Source of the DNA: Clostridium_AD estertheticum_D
GTDB lineage: Bacteria; Bacillota; Clostridia; Clostridiales; Clostridiaceae
Direction: 5' to 3'
DNA: 64,000 bases
Assembly: GCF_018861295.1 (NCBI RefSeq)
Contig: NZ_JAHLDM010000019.1
Coordinates: forward strand, 41,449 to 105,448
In this document: piece after piece, positions 24,940 to 33,770 of the stretch
Numbering within the stretch: position 1 is the stretch's first letter
Layout: the number at the start of each line of letters is the position of its first letter
The notes under the pieces: generated by a model
Seen by the model: the letters and a program-made list of their open reading frames with translations, nothing else
What the model was told of the DNA's origin: nothing
Database searches by the model: none
Position numbers and translations under genes: made by a program

Positions 24940-25635
24940 ATGAAAATTACAAACAAATTATTTCTTATTATAATGACTATTTCTATATCAATATCTTTAA
25001 TTGCGGCTATCGTAGTTAGGCTATCGATTTCAAAATTTGAATATACTGATATTCCTAGTTTAGCAAGTAAAATTATTTATTACCCATATGAAGAAGTTGA
25101 ATATAGTGACGCGTTTAAGGATGTAAGCGCAACGAAAGATACTAGCACACTTTATAAATATATAGTAAAAGGCAAAGCAACAGGACATAGAGAGATTTTA
25201 AAAGGTGCAGTACTTACAGAAATCGAAGTTAATAATGTATTGCAAGGATCCATAAATAGTAAATATATATATATTTATGAGCCAATAGATATATCTATTG
25301 CTAAAGTATCGATGTTATCTACGTTTGAGGGATACAATTTTATAAAATATAATAAGGAATATATTTTTTGTTTATGCGATTTGAACAAAGATTATTATAA
25401 TATTTATACTAAGGGTAAAAAAAACATATTTATGTATACAACCCCTTTCTATGGAAAGTTTCCATTAAAATATAAACCCGAAGATTTTGTTGTAATTAGT
25501 GAAGATGACTTTATGGTTGAACCATCTAAATATTATAATGAATATAGTCATTACGAACAAATATTTAGTTCAGAAAAAACAAAAAATAAATACTTTAAAG
25601 AATATAATAGACTAATGAAAATTACTCCAAAATAA
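24940..25635 (+). CDS. membrane-anchored extracytoplasmic protein of the ABC operon
   Basis: I start at the ATG at 24940, behind AGAGGTG; a 27-nt longer frame begins inside the ATPase gene. The 231-residue protein has one N-terminal hydrophobic segment (LFLIIMTISISISLIAAIVV) and an otherwise soluble outside domain rich in Tyr and Lys. No conserved family is recognised. Immediate linkage to the exporter suggests an accessory or substrate-binding role. Confidence 0.65.
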   Translation: MKITNKLFLIIMTISISISLIAAIVVRLSISKFEYTDIPSLASKIIYYPYEEVEYSDAFKDVSATKDTSTLYKYIVKGKATGHREILKGAVLTEIEVNNVLQGSINSKYIYIYEPIDISIAKVSMLSTFEGYNFIKYNKEYIFCLCDLNKDYYNIYTKGKKNIFMYTTPFYGKFPLKYKPEDFVVISEDDFMVEPSKYYNEYSHYEQIFSSEKTKNKYFKEYNRLMKITPK

Positions 25636-25695
25636 AAAACAACACCTTTTTCACTATACGTTTGAAAAATAACACTTATGCATGCACCTCACATT

Positions 25696-25729
25696 TTTTT
25701 TATGATTAATTTATCATAATCATAAAAAA
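25696..25729. repeat. inverted repeat after the ABC operon
   Basis: TTATGATTA and its complement TAATCATAA around an 8-nt spacer, extended by T-run and A-run. It lacks a T tail on either strand, so it is a weak terminator and could instead be an operator for the small gene at 25807. Confidence 0.4.
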
Positions 25730-25806
25730 TTTTGATAAATTATGTTATGATTACATTGTAAAATTAATCGTATAATGTATAAATTTATATAAAAAGAGGT
25801 GGTATT

Positions 25807-25965
25807 GTGGATTTATTAATAGTAAAAAATAAAATCTTTTTTCATATTATATCTTTCATTAATGACAACCCCTTTATTAAAGCTTGTTTAATTATAGGTA
25901 TAGGTGCTTTAATATTTTTATTAGGAGTAAAGGTTGGACATGCACTGAATAATTTAATGTTATGA
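25807..25965 (+). CDS. 52-residue membrane peptide
   Basis: A GTG start behind GAGGTGG opens a 52-codon frame ending in TGA. The product has a polar N-terminal half (VDLLIVKNKIFFHI), then one clear membrane helix (ACLIIGIGALIFLLGVKVG). A TATAAT box lies about 30 bp upstream. It was too short for length-filtered gene calls. No family is recognised; it may be a small regulatory membrane peptide. Confidence 0.55.
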   Translation: MDLLIVKNKIFFHIISFINDNPFIKACLIIGIGALIFLLGVKVGHALNNLML

Positions 25966-26011
25966 TATTATTTGATTAATGAGGCCTACAAAATGCGAAA
26001 TTAAAAGTGAT

Positions 26012-26055
26012 ATGCTCCCCTTAAAGTAGACAAATCTAGAAAGGGGAGCATTTTT
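26012..26055 (-). terminator. terminator of the MFS exporter gene
   Basis: GCTCCCCTT at 26014-26022 pairs with AAGGGGAGC at 26041-26049, followed by ATTTTTA on the plus strand. It serves whichever strand is transcribed, mainly the convergent exporter. Confidence 0.7.
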
Positions 26056-26067
26056 ATGTTGAAAAAT

Positions 26068-27576
26068 TTATGCTATGAGTTTTTCAATATCCGTTGGTTT
26101 TCTATCAGTAAATAATGCACATATGGACAATAGGAAAACTATAGTATAGGAAACTACGAAAGTGTTATCGAATGCTTTACTTAGTTCCTTATTTTTAATA
26201 TCTCTAATAACATCTTGATTTGAATTATTAATTTTACTTAACATTTTTCCTTTAATAATTGGTTGTAGATTTGCTTGTGAATTTATTTTGATCGTAACAT
26301 CCTGTTTAATATTATTAGTTGCATTTGTGACATTACTATTTAATATACTCACAAGAACTGCAATTCCTATACACGTTCCAATTTGCCTTGCAGCATTAAT
26401 AATTCCTGATGCTATACCACTTTTTTCTACAGGTAGATATTTTATTGATGAAGCGATTGATTGCACTGAAAATCCAAATCCAATTCCCATAATAGCAAGT
26501 GTTATTCTCATGCTTGTTATTGAAGTGTTTATGTCTATCTGCGATAACAACACTGTACCTACTCCAACAATAAGTATTCCTGAGAAATTAACAAGTCTTG
26601 ATCCAATCTTTTTAACCAAAATACTACCTAGAGGAATACCTAATACCGAAGCTAGTGAAAGAGTCATCAGTACAAGTCCAGACTTAAGAGGAGAGTAGCT
26701 AAATACCTCTTCTAGATAAAAATTTAATAATAAAAGTGGCGAAGCTGTTGCAAACCCCGCTGACATATAAAGAATGCAAGAGGCCGTAAAGGTACTTTCC
26801 TTAAATAAATTAAGTGGTAGCATTGGTTCTTTAGTTTTAACTTCAATAATTAAAAATGTAATAATTGATAAAATACAAATGCAAAAAAGTGATACTATTG
26901 TTTTTGATTGCCAGCCATAATCGTTTCCTTTAAGAAGTGAAAAAACTAAGCAAAATATACTTATCATAAGTAAAATTGCACCTAGAACATCTACTTTTTT
27001 TGAAACTGTAGTATCATAAGATTCATTCAAAGATAAAGCCGCAAAAACTATAGCTATAATAGTCATTGGAACATTAACATAAAAAATATATTTCCAGTTT
27101 AAATATTGGATAATTATTCCACCCATAGGTGGCCCAGCAGCGGCTGCTAAAGCTGTAATCCCACCTGATACAGCTATTACAAAACCTCTTTTTTCTTTGC
27201 CAAAAATTTCAAGTCCTAGAGGTAAAACTACTGGAGTTACAATTGCAGCGCCTATCCCTTGAAAAAATCTCATAATAATCAAAAATATAAATGAATTCCC
27301 TACCCCACAGAGTAATGATGATAACCCAAATATAAATAATCCTATTATTAAAATTTTTTTCCTTCCAAATTGATCTGCAATTTTAGAACCTATAATTAGA
27401 AAAACTGAAAATGATAACAAGTACGCAGTTGTAACCCAACTTACATCATTAATGCTTTTGCCTAAATAAGTTGCCATATCTGGTAATGCTATATTTACTA
27501 TAGTACTATCCAGAACCCCTAAAAAACAACCAATAATTAGTGCTGTAAAACCTAAAATAACCTTACTTTTTTTCAT
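26068..27576 (-). CDS. DHA2-family multidrug MFS exporter
   Basis: The 502-residue protein has the 14-helix layout of EmrB/QacA exporters: VLDSTIVNIALP (motif D1 region) in helix 1, GSKIADQFGRKKIL (motif A) between helices 2 and 3, IMRFFQGIGAAI (motif B), and GPPMGGIIIQYLNWKYIFYVNVP (motif C with the antiporter Gly-Pro). It uses the proton gradient to expel hydrophobic toxic compounds. It is transcribed divergently from a TetR regulator, with operators overlapping its promoter, so induction by the exported drug is likely. Substrate not deducible. Confidence 0.92.
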   Translation of the reverse strand: MKKSKVILGFTALIIGCFLGVLDSTIVNIALPDMATYLGKSINDVSWVTTAYLLSFSVFLIIGSKIADQFGRKKILIIGLFIFGLSSLLCGVGNSFIFLIIMRFFQGIGAAIVTPVVLPLGLEIFGKEKRGFVIAVSGGITALAAAAGPPMGGIIIQYLNWKYIFYVNVPMTIIAIVFAALSLNESYDTTVSKKVDVLGAILLMISIFCLVFSLLKGNDYGWQSKTIVSLFCICILSIITFLIIEVKTKEPMLPLNLFKESTFTASCILYMSAGFATASPLLLLNFYLEEVFSYSPLKSGLVLMTLSLASVLGIPLGSILVKKIGSRLVNFSGILIVGVGTVLLSQIDINTSITSMRITLAIMGIGFGFSVQSIASSIKYLPVEKSGIASGIINAARQIGTCIGIAVLVSILNSNVTNATNNIKQDVTIKINSQANLQPIIKGKMLSKINNSNQDVIRDIKNKELSKAFDNTFVVSYTIVFLLSICALFTDRKPTDIEKLIA

Positions 27577-27588
27577 AAAACCCTCCTA

Positions 27589-27608
27589 ATACGAAACTTA
27601 TTTCATAT
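27589..27608. promoter_or_regulatory. TetR operator 1
   Basis: ATACGAAACTTATTTCATAT: imperfect palindrome with GAAA-N4-TTTC core, lying between the exporter -10 box and its ribosome site. It matches operator 2. Confidence 0.6.
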
Positions 27609-27612
27609 TCGT

Positions 27613-27641
27613 ATTGTATGCTTTATGTTTCACGATGTCAA
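27613..27641 (-). promoter_or_regulatory. promoter of the MFS exporter
   Basis: Read on the minus strand: TTGACA (27636-27641), 17 bp, TACAAT (27613-27618). Confidence 0.7.
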
Positions 27642-27643
27642 GA

Positions 27644-27663
27644 ACATGAAATTAATTTCATAT
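27644..27663. promoter_or_regulatory. TetR operator 2
   Basis: ACATGAAATTAATTTCATAT contains a perfect 16-bp palindrome (27646-27661). It sits between the two -35 boxes and shares the GAAA-N4-TTTC core with operator 1, so one regulator dimer could control both directions. Confidence 0.65.
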
Positions 27664-27665
27664 TG

Positions 27666-27694
27666 TTGACAAAAGATACGCTTTACCTTAAAAT
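27666..27694 (+). promoter_or_regulatory. promoter of the TetR regulator gene
   Basis: Consensus TTGACA at 27666-27671, 17 bp spacer, TAAAAT at 27689-27694. It lies just beside operator 2, consistent with autoregulation. Confidence 0.7.
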
Positions 27695-27710
27695 CTAACT
27701 AGGTGATATT

Positions 27711-28310
27711 ATGAAAAGAGAAATAAGAATACCAGTTCAAAAAAGATCAATTGAAAAAAGAAAAAAAATAATTGATGCCGCACTAAAAATATTCAATGAA
27801 AAAGGTTATTTCAACACCAATACAGCTGAAATTGCTAAGGAAGCGGAATTAGCTACGGGGAGTCTGTATGCATATTTTAAGGATAAAAAAGATATATTTC
27901 TAGAAGTCACAAATTTATATGGAAACGCTATTTATAATCATAGTGTTACCGAACTGAGTAAAATAAAAGATACAAGTGATTTGGATTTAATTATAAAAAC
28001 TACTATAAATATAATAATTGAAAACCACAAAATATACTCAAATTTCCATCAAGAAATGATGACATTATGTTATATAGATAATGATATTAAATACCAAGTT
28101 CGTGAACAACAAAAACTTTTGCTCAATAAATATATCGAAGAATTTAAATTTTTTAATTTAAATATTAAACATAGTAAGGAAAAATATTTTTTAATATATT
28201 CCTTAATTGAAGATACCTGTCACGAAATTGTTTATGCTGACAAATCAATTCTAGACAGAGATGTTTTAATAGATGAGTGTGTCAAAGTAATAAAAAAAGT
28301 ATTATTATAA
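27711..28310 (+). CDS. TetR-family repressor of the divergent exporter
   Basis: A 199-residue protein with an N-terminal TetR helix-turn-helix: KRKKIIDAALKIFNEKGYF, then TAEIAKEAELATGSLYAYFKDKKDIFLEV, covering residues 15-65. The C-terminal helical domain, which binds inducer in this family, has no recognisable specificity. Divergent arrangement with a DHA2 exporter and two shared palindromes indicate local repression. ATG behind AGGTGA. Confidence 0.92.
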   Translation: MKREIRIPVQKRSIEKRKKIIDAALKIFNEKGYFNTNTAEIAKEAELATGSLYAYFKDKKDIFLEVTNLYGNAIYNHSVTELSKIKDTSDLDLIIKTTINIIIENHKIYSNFHQEMMTLCYIDNDIKYQVREQQKLLLNKYIEEFKFFNLNIKHSKEKYFLIYSLIEDTCHEIVYADKSILDRDVLIDECVKVIKKVLL

Positions 28311-28381
28311 ATATTATTTCTAAAACCTAAGATGGATTTTACCTTTTATTAATGTCTATTAAAAAATAAAGGAGATTGTTT

Positions 28382-28786
28382 ATGACTAATGTAAAGAAAA
28401 TAATATTAGGTGTAGTTTGTATTATGGTTTTATCAGGTGGGGTAATTGGAGGAAAATATTTAATTTCTGTGCAGAAATATAAGAAAATAGTGAATGAGCT
28501 TAAAATTGGTAGCGTGGATTTATCAAAGGTTTCTGATGGTAAATATACAGGTTCTTGTGATGCAGAATTTGTTGCTGCCAAAGTTTCAGTTACAGTTAAG
28601 GATCACATGATTAAAGATATAACCCTACTAAGCCATAAAACTGAAAGAGGAAAGAGTGCAGAAGTTATACCAGGAAATGTAGTTAAGGCTCAAAGCTTGC
28701 AAGTAGATACTATTACAGGTGCAACAAACAGTAGTAAAGTGATTTTAAAATCCATTGAGAATGCATTAAATGCTGGTAAATCATAA
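28382..28786 (+). CDS. FMN-binding domain protein, membrane anchored
   Basis: The 134-residue protein begins with a hydrophobic anchor (IILGVVCIMVLSGGVIGG), followed by an FMN-binding domain: DGKYTGSCDAEF, VTVKDHMIKDITLL, and the flavinylation-type motif DTITGATNSSKVI, whose Thr can carry covalent FMN in related RnfG/NqrC-like domains. It probably takes part in extracytoplasmic electron transfer. I start at the ATG at 28382, six nt after AAAGGAGA; the TTG two codons earlier is too close to that site. It follows the TetR gene but may have its own promoter. Confidence 0.85.
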   Translation: MTNVKKIILGVVCIMVLSGGVIGGKYLISVQKYKKIVNELKIGSVDLSKVSDGKYTGSCDAEFVAAKVSVTVKDHMIKDITLLSHKTERGKSAEVIPGNVVKAQSLQVDTITGATNSSKVILKSIENALNAGKS

Positions 28787-28854
28787 AAAAGTCCTCTTTT
28801 TGATATTATCCAAAAATTTTCATATAAGGTTAAATTCACCACTTTGAGCTATAT

Positions 28855-28887
28855 CCTTTGAAGAAAACTTCAAAGGGTTTCTTTTTT
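28855..28887 (+). terminator. terminator after the FMN-binding protein gene
   Basis: CCTTTGAAG-AAAA-CTTCAAAGG followed by GTTTCTTTTTT. Confidence 0.8.
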
Positions 28888-28945
28888 ACTAAATTTTAAA
28901 GGCGGTGATTTACGATGAAAAAAATTTGCTTTATCTGCAATTAAA

Positions 28946-29509
28946 TTAGAATGCTACTTTTGGAACAATATTTGAACTTGCTGCTGCTTTAAAGAATTCT
29001 GCTTGTTTGAATCCAAATAAACTTGCCATTATATTTTTAGGAAATGTGCTTATTTTAGTATTGTAGGTACCTACTGCATCATTATAATTTTTTCTTGCTA
29101 CAGCTACCCTGTTTTCAGAACCTTCTAATTCAGTTGTTAATGCTGTAAATTGAGTATCTGCTTTCAAATTTGGATATGCTTCTGCAACAGCCATTAATTT
29201 TCCTAATCCAGCTGTTAATTGTGTATCTGCCGCTAACTTATCTTTAGTAGTTCCTGCACCCATCATCGTTGCTCTAGAAGATGCTATACCTGTGAATATG
29301 TCAGTTTCGTGTTTTGCATACGCCTTTACAGTGTTTACTATATTAGGTATTAAATCTGCTCTTCTTTGTAATACAGTATCAATATTACTTTGCTGTGTTG
29401 TTACATTAACTCTTTGTGTTACCATTCCATTATAAGAAACTATTAGAAATCCTACTACTAGAACTACTACTGCTAATATTGTTACAAATTTTTTATTTGC
29501 TTTTGTCAT
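28946..29509 (-). CDS. lemA: LemA family protein
   Basis: I start at MTKANKK (29507-29509), after GGGGAT; the longer frame reads back into the Gly-rich tail of the upstream gene in another phase. The 187-residue protein has one N-terminal membrane helix (FVTILAVVVLVVGFLIVSYNGMV), then the LemA domain: QRRADLIPNIVNTVKAYAKHE, a central coil, and ENRVAVARKNYNDAVGTYNTKI near the end. The family is membrane bound with an outside helical bundle, of uncertain function. It sits downstream of a TPM-domain protein, the usual pairing. Confidence 0.93.
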   Translation of the reverse strand: MTKANKKFVTILAVVVLVVGFLIVSYNGMVTQRVNVTTQQSNIDTVLQRRADLIPNIVNTVKAYAKHETDIFTGIASSRATMMGAGTTKDKLAADTQLTAGLGKLMAVAEAYPNLKADTQFTALTTELEGSENRVAVARKNYNDAVGTYNTKISTFPKNIMASLFGFKQAEFFKAAASSNIVPKVAF

Positions 29510-29537
29510 TTTTCTATCCCCTTTTTTATAATATATT

Positions 29538-30260
29538 CTAGTCTGAAGCTCCACCACCACCTGAATCTCCACCGCCAAAGCTATCTCCACCACCGAAACC
29601 GCCTCCACCAGAACTATCTCCGTAACCCCCAAAGTAACCCGAGTTTCCTCCACCACTTCTTGGTTTACCGAATATTGCCCCCAATAAACCGGCTAGTATG
29701 AATATTAATATGAATATATTATTAAATGTAAATCTGTCTTTTGCAGGTGGTTCAGTTTTCACTAATTCTGGATTACTGATTAGTGGAAAAATCATATTGA
29801 TTGCATCAAAATATTTTCCTTCTCTTAGCACTGGATGAATTTGCTGTAGTATACTTTTAGCTTTTACATCAGGTATTTCACCTTCTAATCCATATCCTAC
29901 CTCTAACCTTATTTTATCAGTGGATGTTACATATACAAATAATAAGCCTTTCTTTGTATTCTTATCTCCTATTCCCCAGTTTTTAAATACAGCATTAGAA
30001 TATGATTCTAAATCATATTCTGCTGGAAGTTTATCAATAGTTAAAATTGCTAGCTGTATTCCAGTTTGGCTAGTTAAACTCTCACATTTACTTAGCAATT
30101 GTTGTCTTTCTTCTACACTTAATTTGTTAGCATAATCTTGAACATATATATTGGTAGTTGGCTTTGGTGGTAGTGACTCCGTTGCCGCAAATACCGGTAT
30201 ATTAATAATGATTAGTGCTATAAGTGTAAAAAATAATGTTACTATTTTTTTGTTAAACAT
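29538..30260 (-). CDS. TPM-domain membrane protein (YgcG-like)
   Basis: The 240-residue protein has a signal peptide (FFTLIALIIINIPVFA), then a TPM domain: YVQDYANKLSVEERQQL, GIQLAILTIDKL, NAVFKNWGIGDKNTKKGLLF and GYGLEGEIPDVKAKSI. A membrane helix (FILIFILAGLLGAIFG) follows, and the C-terminal tail is almost wholly Gly, Ser and Asp (GGGFGGGDSFGGGD). TPM proteins are linked to photosystem repair in plants and envelope stress in bacteria. Co-transcription with lemA is a common arrangement. Confidence 0.9.
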   Translation of the reverse strand: MFNKKIVTLFFTLIALIIINIPVFAATESLPPKPTTNIYVQDYANKLSVEERQQLLSKCESLTSQTGIQLAILTIDKLPAEYDLESYSNAVFKNWGIGDKNTKKGLLFVYVTSTDKIRLEVGYGLEGEIPDVKAKSILQQIHPVLREGKYFDAINMIFPLISNPELVKTEPPAKDRFTFNNIFILIFILAGLLGAIFGKPRSGGGNSGYFGGYGDSSGGGGFGGGDSFGGGDSGGGGASD

Positions 30261-30444
30261 CTAAATTCTCCTTCTAAAATTGTTTTAATAAAATTTTTTC
30301 ACTTTAATAACTTTCAAACCTAGACTTTCCGTGCAAGTTACTAACACACTTATAATTCGACAAAAATCTATAATTACCCTTCTTTTCTGTATGAAAAAGT
30401 AAAAAAATCTGTTATATTACACTTATGTTATTTTCATTAATTAT

Positions 30445-30492
30445 AAACAATACCCCTAATTGTATCACTCTACAATTAGGGGTATTGTTTTA
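30445..30492 (-). terminator. long hairpin terminator
   Basis: Perfect 20-bp arms (core CAATACCCCTAATTGTA) at 30445-30464 and 30471-30490 with a 6-nt loop and T/A runs at the sides. It is placed to end the chemoreceptor transcript. The 180 bp from here to the TPM gene show only its upstream region. Confidence 0.8.
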
Positions 30493-30504
30493 ATATTTTA
30501 ATTG

Positions 30505-30579
30505 CTAATAAATATCAACTATACTGCCGTTTTCATCTAAAATTAATTTAATGAATCCACCAATATAATATTTATTCAA
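30505..30579 (-). pseudogene. C-terminal remnant related to the gene at the right window edge
   Basis: Overlapping and following the chemoreceptor stop, another frame encodes NKYYIGGFIKLILDENGS and then IVDIY before TAG. The gene cut by the right edge ends GIDGTIVDIY. Matching ends suggest a shared family of which only the last 24 codons remain here. It has a possible TTG start but no ribosome site. Confidence 0.4.
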
Positions 30580-32650
30580 ATTTGAACATTTCAAGTTTCC
30601 CTTGAAGTTCCTCAATTAATACTATAAGATTATTGGCATGGTTATTAACCTCTTCTGAGGAAGCAGATTGTTCTTCCATAGAAGCAACTATCTGCTCTGT
30701 AGAAGCAGAAGTTTCTTGTGCAACTTCTGATATACCATCTATCATTGTAACCACATTATCCTTATCTCCAGTGGTTTTCTTTATCCCTTGAAGTTCTTCT
30801 TTAACCTGTGACAATACCTCATCAATCGAAGATGTGATCTCTTGCATTGATATATTTATATTTGTTACAGCTTCCTTTTGAATTTGATTAATTCCATTAG
30901 TTTTATTCATAAATTCAACTGCCGAGCTTGTATCATTTATTATACTATCTATAATTTCTTTAATACTTAATGACGAATCTTTAGATTTTTCAGCAAGTTC
31001 CTTTACTTCCTCTGCAACTACTGCAAACCCCTTACCAGCTTCTCCTGCTCTTGCAGCCTCAATAGAAGCATTTAATGATAAAAGATTAGTTTGCTCTGAA
31101 ATATCCGCTATAACATTTGTAACTTCTGCTATATTATTTGATTTTTTATTTAATTCACTAATTATTTCAGAAACCATTCCAAGTGAAGTTTCAAGTTTTG
31201 CATATGAACCTTCTAGGGTTCTAACATCATTATTACCTTTACCAATATCATTTGTAGTCTTATTTAATAAGTTTTCTATTAAATTTGATTTATCACTGAT
31301 TATTTCAATTTCATTTCCAAGACTTACGATAGCAGCAGCTCCATCCTCAATCTGTTGGGTTTGTCCTTGTGTTCCAGAAGATATCTCTCCTATAGACTCT
31401 GTTACCTCTCCAATTGCTAAACTATTTTGTTTTGATATAGTAATCAAACTACTTGCTGTTTCTTGTACTGCTTTAAATTTTTGGTTTAACTCTGAAATTA
31501 AAGAATTTAGATTCCTTGTCATATCATTAAAGTCATTTGATAAATCTTCTAATTCATCGCCTGATCTTATGTCTAATAATATTGTCAAATCACCCTTTGC
31601 TGTTTTATTAACTACTTCTTTAATATGTTTTATACCTTTTACCAGTTTATCACTTGTTAGAAAAGCTAATAGAACTACTAGTATCAATGCCACAACTAAA
31701 ACTATAATACTTAACCTAACTAAATAACTTACTTTACTTGTGACTACTGATTCAGGTTTTAATGAAATCATTTTCCAATTTAGCCCTTCTATTGTGGAAT
31801 AAGATGCATCGTAAGTGGTCCCTGCTATAGTTGCCTTAGTAGTTCCTTTCTTATCACTATAAACCTTATCAGCCCAAGAATATTGTTTACTAAAATCTTC
31901 TTTATTCGCTACAATATCTTTAATTCCTTTATCATCACTTTTCTCTGAAAAACTTGGAGCTACATTTTTACCCATTTGAGTAAATAGTGAAGAACTTATT
32001 AGCGTTCCCTTGTTATCAAGGAAAATTAACTTATTACTATTTCCTTTTTCAAGAGTTGTCCTAACATCTCCCATTGATGTTAAACTAATATCATATCCTA
32101 CAGCTCCTATGAATTTTCCATTTTGTTTTACAGGATAAGTAATAGAAATCATCATTTCCTTTGTTCCACCTTTATCCTTATAAACATCAAACCATACTAT
32201 ATTCCCTTTTGCTTTTGTATCCTTAAAAGCTTTTAAATCTCGCGCCACGCCTGGATAAGGACTCCAAGGAAATATGTCCATGAATCCTGTTTTCGCACTA
32301 ATGTAATATGTATCAACAAGAGATTTATCATTATTTTGTGCATTCTTAAGTAAATTTGTTATCATAACATTTTTATCTTTGCCGTTATCCACGGTTCCAA
32401 TTCCACTTGCAACTTCCTTAATAGAAGATTCATACTTTGATAAATATGTATTTATATTTTGACCTGAACTTTGTGCAATGCTAGAATTTTGTTCCTCCGT
32501 TGAAGTCTTTATTTGTTTATATGAATATGTTATAAAAGTTCCTGCAAGTACACATGAAGCCACTAGCGTTGTTACACTCATTGATAATATAAATTTCTTT
32601 TTAATAGACGTTCTTTTCACTCTTTTTTCATTCGCTCTGTTTTGTTTCAT
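30572..32650 (-). CDS. methyl-accepting chemotaxis protein with extracellular dCache-type sensor
   Basis: The 692-residue transducer has a helix at about residues 20-42, a large outside sensor (about 45-300) with dCache features (TYYISAKTGFMDIFPWSPYPG, then GAVGYDISLTSMG), a second helix (LSIIVLVVALILVVLLAFL), HAMP, and the cytoplasmic signalling domain with the conserved hairpin tip EQTNLLSLNASIEAARAGEAGK. It senses a small ligand outside and controls CheA. Ligand unknown. A single transcription unit ending at the 30445 terminator. Confidence 0.95.
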   Translation of the reverse strand: MKQNRANEKRVKRTSIKKKFILSMSVTTLVASCVLAGTFITYSYKQIKTSTEEQNSSIAQSSGQNINTYLSKYESSIKEVASGIGTVDNGKDKNVMITNLLKNAQNNDKSLVDTYYISAKTGFMDIFPWSPYPGVARDLKAFKDTKAKGNIVWFDVYKDKGGTKEMMISITYPVKQNGKFIGAVGYDISLTSMGDVRTTLEKGNSNKLIFLDNKGTLISSSLFTQMGKNVAPSFSEKSDDKGIKDIVANKEDFSKQYSWADKVYSDKKGTTKATIAGTTYDASYSTIEGLNWKMISLKPESVVTSKVSYLVRLSIIVLVVALILVVLLAFLTSDKLVKGIKHIKEVVNKTAKGDLTILLDIRSGDELEDLSNDFNDMTRNLNSLISELNQKFKAVQETASSLITISKQNSLAIGEVTESIGEISSGTQGQTQQIEDGAAAIVSLGNEIEIISDKSNLIENLLNKTTNDIGKGNNDVRTLEGSYAKLETSLGMVSEIISELNKKSNNIAEVTNVIADISEQTNLLSLNASIEAARAGEAGKGFAVVAEEVKELAEKSKDSSLSIKEIIDSIINDTSSAVEFMNKTNGINQIQKEAVTNINISMQEITSSIDEVLSQVKEELQGIKKTTGDKDNVVTMIDGISEVAQETSASTEQIVASMEEQSASSEEVNNHANNLIVLIEELQGKLEMFKFE

Positions 32651-32920
32651 AAATTTTAGTCCCCCTATAATTCTGGGCTATGTTTAAAATAATATTGATA
32701 ATATCAAAATTCCCTCATTAATTTCTTCATCTATTATAATTACAGGATTGTAAGCATATACCATAATATTTAGCTTAAACATAGCTTGATTATTTTATGT
32801 TTCAAACATTTTATCCAATTATTACATTCAGCCCCTTATTGAATATATATCCATCTTAATCAGCATATGTTATTATTTATTAATTTTACTAAGATTTTTA
32901 ACCATTGTCAAATTTTTATC

Positions 32921-32968
32921 AAAAAAAGAGGTACAAATTCCCATAAGAAACTTGTACCTCTTTTTTTT
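32921..32968 (-). terminator. terminator of the 123-residue membrane protein gene
   Basis: AAAAAGAGGTACAA and its complement, with T-run (eight) on the plus strand and A-run on the other side, so active in either direction. The 270 bp between here and the chemoreceptor hold its promoter region and no gene. Confidence 0.75.
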
Positions 32969-33338
32969 ACTTTTTATTATTCTTAACTCTGTTTGGTTTA
33001 GCCTTAGGCCTCATAACTACATCATTTTTTTTATCTTTTTTATAACCAGTATTATTATACTTTGATCTAGAAGTATTTCTTCTTTTCATAAATCCTGATA
33101 AATCCATAAACCATAAAGCAAAAATAACAAATACTCCTGGTATTACATATCTAGATACAAAAATTGGCATAGTTGGCCACATGAATACAGGAGCTATAAA
33201 AAACACTATAGCTATTGCAAGCACTGCCCACTTATTAATTTTTATTTTACTAAGTAAAAAAGTTTTTAAAACATAATATATTATAAAAACAACAATTGTA
33301 AATGCTATCATACCAAGTATTTGCATGGCCATATCCAT
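32967..33338 (-). CDS. small membrane protein with basic tail
   Basis: A 123-residue protein with three or four membrane helices (MIAFTIVVFIIYYVL, WAVLAIAIVFFIAPVF, YVIPGVFVIFALWFM) and a Lys/Arg-rich C-terminus of about 35 residues. The tail is probably cytoplasmic by the positive-inside rule. No domain recognised. Monocistronic, with its own terminator. Confidence 0.6.
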   Translation of the reverse strand: MDMAMQILGMIAFTIVVFIIYYVLKTFLLSKIKINKWAVLAIAIVFFIAPVFMWPTMPIFVSRYVIPGVFVIFALWFMDLSGFMKRRNTSRSKYNNTGYKKDKKNDVVMRPKAKPNRVKNNKK

Positions 33339-33479
33339 ATTTATCCCACCTTTTCTACAAATGAATGTATATTATACATTATCAAACATTTTCTACAATA
33401 TATCAATAGTTTATGCATTAATTTATATAATTATATTTGTATAATTATGTTTGTATTAAAAATAAATTTATGCTAAAAT

Positions 33480-33700
33480 ATTTTTGGGTAGTATCGATTG
33501 CGAACTGCACTTTATTGTTTAACATAAAAAAATCATTAAATAATCTGCTCATATCATTATGAATGAGACGGTGCTTCAAGAGTATCACCACCCTCAGTTA
33601 TCTGAGATGTTTTTCTAGATTTACTAATTCAAAATATTTCATACTAGTGGTTGCAGCTCCTAAGCGAGTGACTTAACCTCTGGTTTTCTTTTAAATATAA
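33480..33700. other. gene-free stretch with possible mobile-element debris
   Basis: Between 33342 and 33990 there is no intact gene. A 9-bp hairpin is at 33551-33570 (CTCAT(A)TCAT / ATGA(A)TGAG). A minus-strand frame near 33600-33690 reads VTRLGAATTSMKYFELVN before a stop, which looks like the end of a broken gene. I cannot name its source. Confidence 0.25.
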
Positions 33701-33770
33701 ACAATTCAGATGCAATCGCATACTTAATTTACCCTATTTAATTTTACACAACCCTTGTTTTTCTATATAA

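Noticed and set aside
28915..28944. Short plus-strand frame with ribosome site (MKKICFICN)
   Set aside because: Only nine codons and convergent with lemA; probably chance or a remnant start, with no support as a gene.
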